From: JAXGTD01 sp040775095
GTDB lineage: Bacteria > Pseudomonadota > Gammaproteobacteria > Chromatiales > Chromatiaceae
Reading direction: 5' to 3'
Length of the DNA: 21,997 nucleotides
NCBI GenBank assembly: GCA_040775095.1
Contig: JAXGTD010000064.1
Span: 1-21,997, forward strand
The position numbers were made by a program, and so were the translations under genes. Each line of letters opens with the position of its first letter. Position 1 is the stretch's first letter. Below the pieces are notes generated by a model. It saw only the letters and a list, made by a program, of their open reading frames with translations, searched no databases and had not been told where the DNA came from. Below are positions 1-7,308 of this stretch, piece after piece.

Positions 1-319
1 CGGGTCGTGGTCAGTTAGGTTAAATCGTTTGCGGTTTCTAGGGAAACGCTGAGATATTGCGCGTTTGCCGCGTTCCCCCGGAGGCACGCCAGAAGGGCAG
101 GGGAACGGGAACCGCGACCGGGCTGATCGTGCCGGATCTCGGCCGGGATGAGCCATCGATCGGGGTTTGCAGTCCGCCGCGGTCTGTCATCATGGTTCGC
201 ATCGAGAAGGTCGCGGCGGAGGGCCAGGGCATGGGCCGATTGCGGCGTCGTGATGGCGGTCGGGGTGCCGATCGGGTCGGGTGCCATCCGCGTGATGTGA
301 ATGTTCAAGAGGAATAAAG
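1..319. other. Intergenic leader upstream of ffh, no convincing gene
   Basis: I recognise no gene here; the short open frames on both strands give low-complexity Arg/Pro-rich translations. The stretch holds a perfect 8-bp inverted repeat (CGTTCCCC at 71-78, GGGGAACG at 100-107, 21-nt loop). It has no T-run, so it could be a weak terminator of an upstream gene or a leader structure. A poor sigma70-like pair (TTGCGG 29-34, GATATT 53-58, 18-nt spacer) is the only promoter-like candidate I noticed. The ffh ribosome-binding site AGAGG (308-312) lies at the right edge. Confidence 0.5.
71..107. other. Perfect 8-bp inverted repeat upstream of ffh
   Basis: CGTTCCCC at 71-78 pairs with GGGGAACG at 100-107 across a 21-nt loop. 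No U-tract follows on either strand, so a classical intrinsic terminator is not supported. It lies about 210 nt before the ffh start and may belong to the ffh leader or to the end of a gene outside the window. Confidence 0.35.
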
Positions 320-1693
320 ATGTTCGAGAATCTCCAGGGTCGTTTCGGTGAGGTCCTTAAGGGTCTACGTGGTCAGGCACGGCTGACCGAGGACAACATC
401 AAGGACACCCTGCGTCAGGTACGCATGGCGCTGCTCGAGGCCGACGTTGCGCTGCCGGTGGTGCGCGACTTCGTCGACCATGTGCGCGAGAGGGCCATGG
501 GCGCGGAGGTCACCAAGAGCCTGACCCCGGGGCAGGTGCTGATCAAGATCGTCAACGACGAGCTGGTCCGACTCATGGGGCAGGCCAACGAGTCGTTGAA
601 CCTCAGCGCCCAGCCACCCGCGGTGATCCTGATGGCCGGCCTGCAGGGGTCGGGCAAGACCACCAGCAGCGCCAAGCTCGCGCGCTTCCTGCAGGAGAAG
701 CAGAAAAAGTCCGTGATGCTGGTGAGCGCCGACGTCTACCGTCCGGCCGCCATCGAGCAGCTGCGCACCGTGGCGGCCGAGGTGAAGGCGGCGTTCTTTC
801 CGAGCACCCCGGAGCAGCGCCCGGTGGATATCGCCCTCGCGGCCCTCGATGCCGCGCGCAGGCAGTTCAAGGATGTGCTCATCGTCGATACCGCCGGCCG
901 GCTCGGGATCGACACCTTGATGATGACCGAGCTCAAGGAGCTGCATGATGCCCTTGGCCCGGTCGAGACCCTGTTCGTCGTCGATAGCATGACCGGCCAG
1001 GATGCCGCTAACACCGCCAAGGCGTTCCACGAGGCGCTGCCACTGACGGGCGTGATCCTGACCAAGACCGATGGTGATGCGCGCGGCGGCGCGGCATTGT
1101 CCATCCGCCAACTCACCGGCAAGCCAATCAAGTTCCTGGGCGTCGGCGAGAAGACAACGGCGCTGGAACCGTTCTATCCCGACCGCGTGGCGTCGCGCAT
1201 CCTCGATATGGGCGATGTGGTCTCGCTGGTCGAGGAGATTCAGGACAAGGTCGACCGCGACAAGGCCGAGGTGCTGGCGCGCAAGCTGCAGAAGGGCAAG
1301 GGCTTCGACCTGATGGATTTTCGCGAGCAACTGCAGCAGATGAACAAGCTCGGTGGCATGGCCGGGCTGATGGACAAGCTGCCCGGCATGGGCCAGGTGC
1401 CGCAGCACGTCAAGAGTCAGGTCAACGACAAGGAGGTGACCAAGCTGATTGCGATCGTCGACTCGATGACGCCGATGGAGCGCACCCACCCCCAGATCAT
1501 CAAGGGCTCGCGGCGCAAGCGTATCGCCAACGGCTCTGGCACCCAGGTGCAGGACGTGAACCGGCTGCTCAAGCAGTTCACGCAGATGCAGAAGATGATG
1601 AAGAAGATGAAGGGCGGCGGCATGGCGAAGCTGATGCGCCAGATGCAGGGGCGCATGCCCGGCGGCTTCCCCGGGGGCGGCTTTCAGATGTGA
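320..1693 (+). CDS. ffh: Signal recognition particle protein Ffh (SRP54 GTPase)
   Basis: Ffh is the protein subunit of the bacterial signal recognition particle. It binds 4.5S RNA and the signal sequences of nascent membrane proteins and delivers ribosomes to the receptor FtsY, with paired GTP hydrolysis. The 457-residue product has the family's usual length. An N-terminal helical N domain is followed by the G domain with P-loop GLQGSGKTT (107-115), the switch motif DTAGRLGID and the specificity motif TKTDGDARGG. The C-terminal M domain is Met-rich (MQKMMKKMKGGGM region) and includes the RNA-binding stretch RRKRIANGSG. The ATG start is supported by AGAGG at 308-312, 7 nt upstream. The neighbour is a convergent channel gene rather than the rpsP-rimM-trmD-rplS set that follows ffh in many gammaproteobacteria. 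The assignment is essentially certain. Confidence 0.98.
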   Translation: MFENLQGRFGEVLKGLRGQARLTEDNIKDTLRQVRMALLEADVALPVVRDFVDHVRERAMGAEVTKSLTPGQVLIKIVNDELVRLMGQANESLNLSAQPPAVILMAGLQGSGKTTSSAKLARFLQEKQKKSVMLVSADVYRPAAIEQLRTVAAEVKAAFFPSTPEQRPVDIALAALDAARRQFKDVLIVDTAGRLGIDTLMMTELKELHDALGPVETLFVVDSMTGQDAANTAKAFHEALPLTGVILTKTDGDARGGAALSIRQLTGKPIKFLGVGEKTTALEPFYPDRVASRILDMGDVVSLVEEIQDKVDRDKAEVLARKLQKGKGFDLMDFREQLQQMNKLGGMAGLMDKLPGMGQVPQHVKSQVNDKEVTKLIAIVDSMTPMERTHPQIIKGSRRKRIANGSGTQVQDVNRLLKQFTQMQKMMKKMKGGGMAKLMRQMQGRMPGGFPGGGFQM

Positions 1694-1706
1694 GCCCGGG
1701 GGTGCC

Positions 1707-1720
1707 CGCGCCCTGGCGCG
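1707..1720. terminator. Short GC hairpin between convergent ffh and channel gene
   Basis: CGCGCC (1707-1712) and GGCGCG (1715-1720) form a perfect inverted repeat just after the ffh stop, in the 90-nt gap between two convergent genes. There is no T-run on either side, so terminator function is only an inference from position. Confidence 0.3.
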
Positions 1721-1783
1721 CTCGCAATCACCCGCAATCCGTCGCGTCCCCGGGAGTCGCCCGGTGCCGGCGCGTCGATGCGG

Positions 1784-2245
1784 CTACATCTGGTGTGTCC
1801 AGACCGCCTGGATGACAACGAACAGGAACGCGGTCGAGCAACCGAACTTGAGCAGCCCGGCGATGGCGATCAGTGGGCCGACCATGCGCCACGGGGGCGG
1901 CAGCACGACGTCGCCGTAGCCGAGCGCGGTGACCGTGGCGGTGGCGAAGTAGAAGCCCTCGACATAGGTCTTCGTGAGCCCCTGCCGCCACAGATACAGA
2001 CCCCAGATCGCCGCCTCGGAGACATGGGCTGCAAACAGCAGCGCAAAGCAGCCCAGGACGATGGATTTGCCGGCCCGGTGGGCCCCGATGTGATCGATCA
2101 GCCACGAGTGGGTGCCCAGGATGACCTCGGCGACGTCGAACAGCAGGATGATATGAAGAAAGAACAGCGAGGCGGCCACGAGGACCGCCATGCCGAACAC
2201 GCGATGGACCTGGTGCTGGCCTTTCGTGATCTCCGATCGTTTCAA
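1784..2245 (-). CDS. Small two-TM-type potassium (ion) channel protein
   Basis: This 153-residue protein is predicted to be an inner-membrane ion channel of the Ion_trans_2 type. Hydrophobic segments lie near residues 16-36, 60-85 and 125-149. A pore loop between the last two carries TALGYGD (106-112), matching the K+ selectivity filter TVGYGD except for Ala-Leu in place of Thr-Val. There is no cytoplasmic RCK/TrkA domain, so it is a minimal channel. The TTG start is chosen because GAGGAGG (complement of 2253-2259) sits 7 nt upstream. An internal ATG at residue 19 would delete part of the first hydrophobic segment. It begins 16 nt after the stop of the upstream membrane-protein gene, so the two are probably one transcript. 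K+ selectivity is inferred from the filter only. Confidence 0.82.
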   Translation of the reverse strand: MKRSEITKGQHQVHRVFGMAVLVAASLFFLHIILLFDVAEVILGTHSWLIDHIGAHRAGKSIVLGCFALLFAAHVSEAAIWGLYLWRQGLTKTYVEGFYFATATVTALGYGDVVLPPPWRMVGPLIAIAGLLKFGCSTAFLFVVIQAVWTHQM

Positions 2246-2252
2246 CGTGGTG

Positions 2253-2259
2253 CCTCCTC
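2253..2259 (-). promoter_or_regulatory. Strong Shine-Dalgarno fixing a TTG start for the channel gene
   Basis: On the minus strand GAGGAGG lies 7 nt before TTG at 2245. It is the best ribosome-binding site in this block and the reason to prefer the rare TTG start over the internal ATG. It sits directly after the stop codon of the upstream gene (2262-2264), a layout consistent with translational coupling. Confidence 0.65.
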
Positions 2260-2261
2260 GC

Positions 2262-3446
2262 TCATAGGATTGTGCCCGCGAACCATTGGAGCAGGCTGTT
2301 CAATGGAATCTGATTGAGCACGACCGCCAGCAGTGGCGTGCCGGCCGCGACCGCGAGCTGCAGCACCGCGGTCACATCCACCGGAACGAGGCGCAGCTGA
2401 TGCACGATCTCGACGGTCGCGTTGAGGTCTGCCGCCGACGACGAATCCACCGAGCCCAGCGTATCCTCCCCACGCCCGTGTTCGTCGATCCACTTGCGGT
2501 GGAACGCGAGGTGGTGCGCCTGGGCCAGGCGCCCGTATTCGAGCAGGGCCCGCTCACGTGCCGCGTAGACCGGGCGGGCAAAGACCAGTAGCGGACCCAG
2601 GATGATGATCAGGCAGAGCGCCATCCAGCCGGCAAGCGCGACCCAGACGGTATCCGGATCGTGCCGCTCCAAAGAGAGGTCCACGAGGATCGATGATGCG
2701 ATCACCGCGCTGAGGGCGAAGATGAAGCCGCTGAAGATGCTCGGGTAGATCGCGAGAAATCCGAGTCCGGCCGAACGGTCCGGATGCAGCGGCATCAGCC
2801 GCAGCGGCAACCGCGAGATGCGATACAGGAGCATCGCCCAGACCATGAAGCGCCAGATCCAGCGCAGGACCAGAAACAGGAACAGTGGCGTGCTGAGGAA
2901 GCGTGAGACCTCACCGGCCCATGACAGCACGGGCTGCTGTCCAACCATTGCCCCCTGCCAGGCCGAGCGGGCGAGCTCGACCGTGTAGTCCGCGGTCAGT
3001 CCAGACCAGAAGAGCACCACCACGGCGATCACCAGCTCCGCGATCGCGGAGCTGGAACGACGATCGGCGACGTCCAGCGCCTGTTGGAAGGCAGGGAGAT
3101 CCTCGTCGGACAACAGGCGCGCCGCCCGGAAGTTCGAGGCCAGGGTGATCAGACGACAGTCGGCGTAGTGCTCGGTCGCGAGCATCATCCAGATTGCGAC
3201 CAGGTAGCGCGTAGAGGTCATCGGGTCGGTGAAAAAACCCCAGCCCGCGTAGTCGGGGTCGGTGAGGGACTGCGCCAGCGCGAGCAGCGCCGGCGGCAGC
3301 CACGCCAGCAAGGCGACGATGACGGCGGAGCGGCCGGTCGGGAGTTGGTCCGCCCCGGTCAGCCCGAGGCGTTGCAGAAGCCAGGAGAAGGGTCCGCCGA
3401 CGACCAGCGAGAAGCGCGCGGCCTCGCCGCCGCATGCCTGGCTCAC
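2262..3446 (-). CDS. Multi-pass inner-membrane protein of unknown function
   Basis: I do not recognise a named family for this 394-residue protein. It has about six or seven strongly hydrophobic segments, near residues 38-60, 78-95, 135-155, 185-212, 230-255, 272-295 and 355-385. A hydrophilic region of about 60 residues before the last segment (around 300-350, including HRKWIDEHGRGED) is presumably a cytoplasmic loop. The start appears to be GTG at 3446 because no in-frame ATG is nearby, although the Shine-Dalgarno is weak. A very GC-rich hairpin lies immediately upstream. Its stop is 16 nt before the channel gene and it starts 64 nt after the cmoA-like stop, so it is probably expressed with the channel. 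A role as a partner of that channel is possible but not shown. Confidence 0.75.
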   Translation of the reverse strand: MSQACGGEAARFSLVVGGPFSWLLQRLGLTGADQLPTGRSAVIVALLAWLPPALLALAQSLTDPDYAGWGFFTDPMTSTRYLVAIWMMLATEHYADCRLITLASNFRAARLLSDEDLPAFQQALDVADRRSSSAIAELVIAVVVLFWSGLTADYTVELARSAWQGAMVGQQPVLSWAGEVSRFLSTPLFLFLVLRWIWRFMVWAMLLYRISRLPLRLMPLHPDRSAGLGFLAIYPSIFSGFIFALSAVIASSILVDLSLERHDPDTVWVALAGWMALCLIIILGPLLVFARPVYAARERALLEYGRLAQAHHLAFHRKWIDEHGRGEDTLGSVDSSSAADLNATVEIVHQLRLVPVDVTAVLQLAVAAGTPLLAVVLNQIPLNSLLQWFAGTIL

Positions 3447-3473
3447 GGGCGGGGGGCCCGCCCCGGGCCCGGG
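3447..3473. other. GC-only hairpin plus 12-bp palindrome between cmoA-like and membrane-protein genes
   Basis: GGGCGGG (3447-3453) pairs with CCCGCCC (3457-3463) across three bases, and CCCGGGCCCGGG (3462-3473) is a perfect 12-bp palindrome overlapping it. The structure abuts the GTG start of the membrane-protein gene on the minus strand. There it could act as a terminator or attenuator after the cmoA-like gene, or block ribosome access. There is no U-tract. Confidence 0.4.
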
Positions 3474-3510
3474 CTCACCAAAGCGCGGGTCTGCCGACCC
3501 TCGGCGCGCA

Positions 3511-4296
3511 TCATCGCCGATCGCCCGTTCGCGGGGGCGGTCCCTTCACGCCGATGATCCCGCAGAAGTTGTACCACTTGAAGAAGATGTCGGCCTGGTT
3601 GAATCCATTGCGGCTCAGCAACTCGAGATTTTCATCCACCCGGTACGGAATGAGCACATTCTCCAGTGCTTCACGCTTGCGTGCGATCTCGGTCTCGCTG
3701 TACCCATTGGACCTCTTCATCTCGTAGTAGAGGCGAATGAAGGTCCGATTGAAGAGCGAGTCGTTTCCGAGCACCTTCTCGACCAGAATCAGGCATCCGT
3801 TTGGATTCATGCCCTGGTTGATATCCCGAATCAGGCGGTCCCGTCGCAAGGGCCTGACGAACTGCAGCGTCAGGTTCAGGACGACAACGGAGGCGTTTTC
3901 CACCTGCACGCCATCGTTGAGATCCGCCTGCAGGAGCGTTACGCGATCGGCCCCTTCGAGCTGCGCCAGACGCTGGCGGGCCCGTTCGAGCATGGCCGGC
4001 GAGGAATCCAGGCCGATGAGCTCAACCGGAACCCGCATCGCGCCGAGGAGCGTCTCGAGCGTGATCCCGGTCGAGCAGCCGAGATCGTAGACGCGCGTGC
4101 CGGGCTCGGCGAAGGTCCCCGCCAACTCTCCGATCATCCGTTGTAGCTCGCGGTACGCGGGGATGCTGCGCTCGAGCATGTCGTCGAAGACGGCGGCGGT
4201 GGCCTCGCCGAAGTCGAAGTCGCCGACCCGCTCGTCGTCGCCGAGGCGCGACCGGGGCGGGGCAGGGCTGTGATCAGTGCCATGATTGGCGCTCAC
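3511..4296 (-). CDS. cmoA: CmoA-family carboxy-SAM synthase / methyltransferase
   Basis: CmoA converts S-adenosylmethionine and prephenate into carboxy-SAM, which CmoB uses to make cmo5U34 in the wobble position of tRNAs. This 261-residue cytoplasmic protein aligns well from memory with E. coli CmoA (247 residues). Shared features are the RSIPAY segment (Tyr48), SAM motif VYDLGCSTG (69-77), LDSSPAM (Asp97), VLNLTLQF (Asn141), KRSNGYSETEI and KREALENV (Arg208). Tyr48, Asn141 and Arg208 keep a constant +9 offset to what I recall as the E. coli ligand-binding residues. The start is GTG, with a GAGG about 10 nt upstream. No cmoB is in the window and the gene sits among membrane and envelope genes, so a CmoA-like paralogue with another role cannot be excluded. 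Confidence 0.8.
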   Translation of the reverse strand: MSANHGTDHSPAPPRSRLGDDERVGDFDFGEATAAVFDDMLERSIPAYRELQRMIGELAGTFAEPGTRVYDLGCSTGITLETLLGAMRVPVELIGLDSSPAMLERARQRLAQLEGADRVTLLQADLNDGVQVENASVVVLNLTLQFVRPLRRDRLIRDINQGMNPNGCLILVEKVLGNDSLFNRTFIRLYYEMKRSNGYSETEIARKREALENVLIPYRVDENLELLSRNGFNQADIFFKWYNFCGIIGVKGPPPRTGDRR

Positions 4297-4451
4297 GGGG
4301 CAAGACCTCGGGCTCTATGAATACTTGCGTGCTTGGATTCGAGCGACAGGACGGGTTGGGCCATGCGCTGCTTTCGCTTCGACAGGCATCCTGCCTTGGG
4401 CCAGCAGCCGGGACCGGGTATGCTCCATGGGGGCGTGCGGGCACTCACGGG

Positions 4452-5792
4452 CTAGAACATCAGGGTGGTGCGCAGCGACAAGACCCAGACGCTGTCGCGC
4501 CCCGGTGCGAGGGCAGGATCGAGGATCAGCTGCAGGTCGGGTGTCAGCAGTAGCCCTCCGAAAACAGTCCAGTTCCAGTAGGTCTCGATGATCGTCTCGG
4601 CGCGCGCGTCTGCTGGCGCGGCCGGCGGGTTGCCCGGCTCGCTGTAGCCGATCGCAAGACCGATCTGGTCGCTCGGGGTACGGCGGAGAGGATCGTTGAC
4701 GGCGACACCGAGGGCGTACGAGGCGGCAATGGACGAGGTGGCCCCGGATGCGGCGTTCGCCCGGCCGAACAGGGTCCAAGTCTTGTCCAGATCCTGCGCC
4801 GCATTCAGGGACCATCCGCGGCTTGCGGGTTGGGTTCCTGTTGCCGGGGAATCGTAGTAGGTGAACGAGTACTGAGCAGGACCGAGCCCGGAGAATTGTG
4901 GCGTCCATTGCGCGTAGGCGATCCTGGCATGTCCGCCGCCGCCCAACCCGGGAAACGACAGGGTCGCGACCGAGCCGCTGTTCGGGTACTGAAGACCCAG
5001 GGCCAACTGCACCGTCCGGGTCGCGTTGATCTGCGCATAGGCCCCGAGCCCCGCGGCGGCGTAGGTCGCGCTCCCGTTCTGCGAAAACACGTAGTTGACG
5101 AAGTTCTCTTGCTGGTTGTCGAGATAGCGGTTCGTGTCGAAGTTGGAGAACGGAAACTGTCCGATCGAGAAGGCCAGCCGGTCTCGCGGCCAGGAGTGGG
5201 TATAGGTCAACTGCGAGAACTGTCGCTGTGGGATCGGCCAGTCGTTGATCGCGGAGATCACCCCGAGGTCCGACCCGATGGCCGATGCGGTGCGATTGGT
5301 TGCATAAGCGGCCAGGGTCCCGGACAACTCCAGCGTACCGGCACCCAGGGAGTGGTGGCGAAACAGCTCGTAGCTCAGGGAGAGGTCGGCCACGAGCTGC
5401 AATGCGGGTTTGCCCCCGTCGGGCCCACCCCATTGCTGCAGGAGGCTGGCGTCGAGCGACCACGCGAGCCCGGTCTCATCCTGCAACTGGAGCTTGTACT
5501 TGGAGTAGTCGGCGTAGAGCCCTTCGCGTTGCGTATGCTGTTTGTGCCGTTGTGTCGAGCGGCGCAGGTGCTCGTGCAGCCTCCCGATCTTCGGGGGGGC
5601 GGTCACCTCGGGGTCCGCTGGTGTGGCCTCGCCCGTGGTGGTCCCCTGCTGGGCCATGGCCGATCCCGCCCAGAATGCGACAAGACAGCCCGCCAGGGTC
5701 GTCAGGGGTGCGGCCGCGCGTCGGAGGAAAACGGCGATCGTCCCGGTCCCGAGACCGGCTGCCTCCCGCGCCGGCCACGGGTGGCCCGCCAT
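4452..5792 (-). CDS. OprB-family outer-membrane porin
   Basis: The 446-residue product is predicted to be a 16-stranded-type outer-membrane porin of the carbohydrate-selective OprB family. A signal peptide ends near SAMA-QQ (about residue 47). The mature part alternates short amphipathic strands rich in Gly, Tyr and Trp with loops. It contains typical stretches such as RLAFSIGQFPFSNFD, ARIAYAQWTPQF and the near-terminal IIETYWNWTVFGG. The chain ends in Phe, as expected for Bam-dependent barrels. The ATG at 5792 is preferred because it gives a normal signal peptide. An upstream in-frame GTG at 5852 would add 20 residues without a better ribosome-binding site. Substrate cannot be predicted. It is probably transcribed alone, since tandem hairpins separate it from the operon upstream. 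Confidence 0.85.
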   Translation of the reverse strand: MAGHPWPAREAAGLGTGTIAVFLRRAAAPLTTLAGCLVAFWAGSAMAQQGTTTGEATPADPEVTAPPKIGRLHEHLRRSTQRHKQHTQREGLYADYSKYKLQLQDETGLAWSLDASLLQQWGGPDGGKPALQLVADLSLSYELFRHHSLGAGTLELSGTLAAYATNRTASAIGSDLGVISAINDWPIPQRQFSQLTYTHSWPRDRLAFSIGQFPFSNFDTNRYLDNQQENFVNYVFSQNGSATYAAAGLGAYAQINATRTVQLALGLQYPNSGSVATLSFPGLGGGGHARIAYAQWTPQFSGLGPAQYSFTYYDSPATGTQPASRGWSLNAAQDLDKTWTLFGRANAASGATSSIAASYALGVAVNDPLRRTPSDQIGLAIGYSEPGNPPAAPADARAETIIETYWNWTVFGGLLLTPDLQLILDPALAPGRDSVWVLSLRTTLMF

Positions 5793-5889
5793 GGCGGGCA
5801 ATCTTCGATCGTTGAAAACGGAGCAGTCTGGGAATCGCACGCTTGAGCTCACACCTCGCGCCGCGCTCCATTTCTGATACTTGAATATG

Positions 5890-5939
5890 CCGGGCCTGTC
5901 CCTGGCCCGGACGGGAGACGGCTCGAACCGGCGTCTCCC
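5890..5939. terminator. Two tandem perfect hairpins after the DUF2092 operon
   Basis: CCGGGCC (5890-5896) pairs with GGCCCGG (5904-5910), and GGGAGACG (5913-5920) pairs with CGTCTCCC (5932-5939). Both lie between the last gene of the minus-strand DUF2092 operon (stop at 6011) and the porin gene. Their placement and strength suggest a transcription stop for the operon, though there is no long U-tract. They could also act in the porin leader. Confidence 0.5.
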
Positions 5940-6010
5940 TGGATTGGCAGAACAGTTTGCGCCGTGCCGGATCCCGATTCCCGGGTCGACGCGCGAGGCC
6001 GCGTCGCGAT

Positions 6011-6379
6011 TCAGCGTATCCCGACCCGGTTCACCGGACCGCCGAGGTTCACGCCGACCCCGCCGCTGTAGCCGACCCCAACCTGGCCTGCCCCGGCCCC
6101 CGGCAGGACGCCGACACCGGATGCGGGGCCGCCGATCCCTCCGACCCCGACGCCGGGGGCCACGCCGTAGCCTGGCGCGCCGACACCCGGTGTCACCGCA
6201 CGCACGGTGGTGCGTCGGGCGACGCCGGCATAGCTCACCGGCGTCAGCGGCCTGCCGATGATAGCCTGGGCACTCGCCATCAGGCCGCTGTTCACGGTTG
6301 GGCCGATCGCACCATTGCAGAGCCAGGCCGCTGCACCCAGCCCGGACAGGAGCAGAAACCTGCGCGTCGCCGCGGTCAT
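6011..6379 (-). CDS. Small exported protein with GRPLTP-SYAGVARRTT segment and Gly/Val-rich elastin-like tail
   Basis: This 122-residue protein has an N-terminal signal-like segment (RRFLLLSGLGAAAWL), then AQAIIGRPLTPVSYAGVARRTT, then about 60 residues made almost only of Gly, Val, Pro and Ala (for example GVGAPGYGVAPGVGVGG). I recognise no function. The ATG at 6379 overlaps the upstream DUF2092 stop as ATGA, arguing for translational coupling and for this start over an upstream in-frame Met. The middle segment is nearly identical to that of the 105-residue protein at 7309-7626, in both protein and DNA, so the two are paralogues flanking DUF2092. The tail resembles elastin-like or silk-like low-complexity repeats, which suggests an extended or self-associating envelope protein; this is inference. 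Confidence 0.75.
   Translation of the reverse strand: MTAATRRFLLLSGLGAAAWLCNGAIGPTVNSGLMASAQAIIGRPLTPVSYAGVARRTTVRAVTPGVGAPGYGVAPGVGVGGIGGPASGVGVLPGAGAGQVGVGYSGGVGVNLGGPVNRVGIR
6211..6259. repeat. Diverged direct repeat, copy 1 (codes GRPLTP-SYAGVARRTT)
   Basis: The 49 nt from 6211 are roughly 80-85% identical by eye to 7464-7512. Both copies encode the shared segment of the two small exported proteins on the minus strand. The similarity falls off sharply outside this core, so the copies are an ancient coding duplication rather than a mobile repeat. Confidence 0.6.
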
Positions 6380-7227
6380 TGGGCCTCTCCAGCGGGTGCG
6401 CCCTGCGGCAGCTCGTCGAGCCCGATGAGCGCGTCGGCAGCGAGCTTCTCGGCCCCCGCCGGTGGCGTGAATGAGAAGGCGTCCGCGGGCGGCTCCACGC
6501 CGGTCTTCCATTCCTTGATCTGGAGGCTGTACTGCGGGGCGTTGTTCACCGTCTTGCTGGTGATGACCAACTTGCGGGGAATGGGCTGCTCACCCACCTG
6601 CACCCAGAGCTGCCAGTCGGTGTCGAAGTTGCGGAAGGCGAGGTGCTCGCACTCCACGCCGTCGACGACGCCGCGACCGATGTGCTTGGCCTCCAGGACG
6701 CCGGCCATCAGGGCCTCATAAGGAGACGACAGCAGCAGATCCGCGCCAGGCACCGCGACGCCGTGGCCGATCCGGAGGGCATCGATCAGCCCGTCCAGGG
6801 TTTCCGGGCCCTCGAACTGCGCGTAGGCGTTGATGTTCTTGCCCAGCACGCTGACGGTCTTGCCATCGAAGACCATCTCAACGTCGGCGTAACCCCCGAC
6901 CCGGTGCGCGTGCAGCTTGTTCGGACGGCTCAATAAGGCCCCACCGGAGTTGGTGAACTGGATCTTTTCCAACTCTGGGGTGATCACCTCGATGGCGCTG
7001 TCGAAGGTGAGCTCGATCGTCTTCTGGCCGCTCACATAATCGGACATGGCCTTGAGGATCGCCTCGGCATCACCCCCCTGTGCCCGGGCGCCGGGCGCTG
7101 CCGTGAGCAGTGTCGCGGCCAACGCCAGGCAACCAGCCGTCAGGTGGCGCCGGTCGCCGGGCTGCCGGCCCGGCCGCGAGTCGGTTGTGACGTCGGTTCC
7201 AAGAAATCTCCGAAGATCTGTCAGCAC
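6376..7227 (-). CDS. DUF2092 exported protein (predicted periplasmic, LolA/LolB-like fold)
   Basis: The 283-residue protein matches the DUF2092 family of predicted periplasmic proteins. Members are thought to share the half-barrel fold of the lipoprotein carriers LolA/LolB, but none has a settled function that I know. A long signal peptide ends near GARA-Q (residue 49/50). The mature part shows the family pattern: ILKAMSDYVSGQKTIELTFDS, a central RPNKLHAHRVGGYADVEMVFDGKTVSVL, and a late LVITSKTVNNAPQYSLQIKEW with FSFTPPAGAEKL near the end. Translation starts at GTG, preceded by AGGAG at a usable distance. It is the middle gene of a three-gene operon: 81 nt after the 105-residue protein and overlapping the next gene by 4 nt. 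A role in moving or binding a hydrophobic ligand in the periplasm is a structural guess. Confidence 0.88.
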   Translation of the reverse strand: MLTDLRRFLGTDVTTDSRPGRQPGDRRHLTAGCLALAATLLTAAPGARAQGGDAEAILKAMSDYVSGQKTIELTFDSAIEVITPELEKIQFTNSGGALLSRPNKLHAHRVGGYADVEMVFDGKTVSVLGKNINAYAQFEGPETLDGLIDALRIGHGVAVPGADLLLSSPYEALMAGVLEAKHIGRGVVDGVECEHLAFRNFDTDWQLWVQVGEQPIPRKLVITSKTVNNAPQYSLQIKEWKTGVEPPADAFSFTPPAGAEKLAADALIGLDELPQGAPAGEAQ

Positions 7228-7308
7228 CGTGCATTCTCTCCTGTGTGGTGGAAATGGACCGCCCGCTCATACACGGGGGCCGTGGTCACAAGGCCTTGCC
7301 CGCCGCGA

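Noticed and set aside
365..1489. Long open frame on the strand opposite ffh (374 codons)
   Set aside because: It lies entirely antisense to a certain gene; high GC keeps the opposite frame free of stops, and its translation is His/Leu/Gln-rich with no family.
3262..4146. 294-codon plus-strand frame over the cmoA-like gene
   Set aside because: Antisense to well-conserved SAM motifs and crosses into the membrane-protein gene.
4830..5846. 338-codon plus-strand frame opposite the porin
   Set aside because: The minus strand gives a signal peptide and beta-barrel with terminal Phe; the plus frame has Arg/Gly-rich noise.
5913..5939. tRNA-like T-arm (GGTTCGAGCC on the minus strand)
   Set aside because: The T-stem does not pair correctly and no anticodon or D arm precedes it; two hairpins explain the sequence better.
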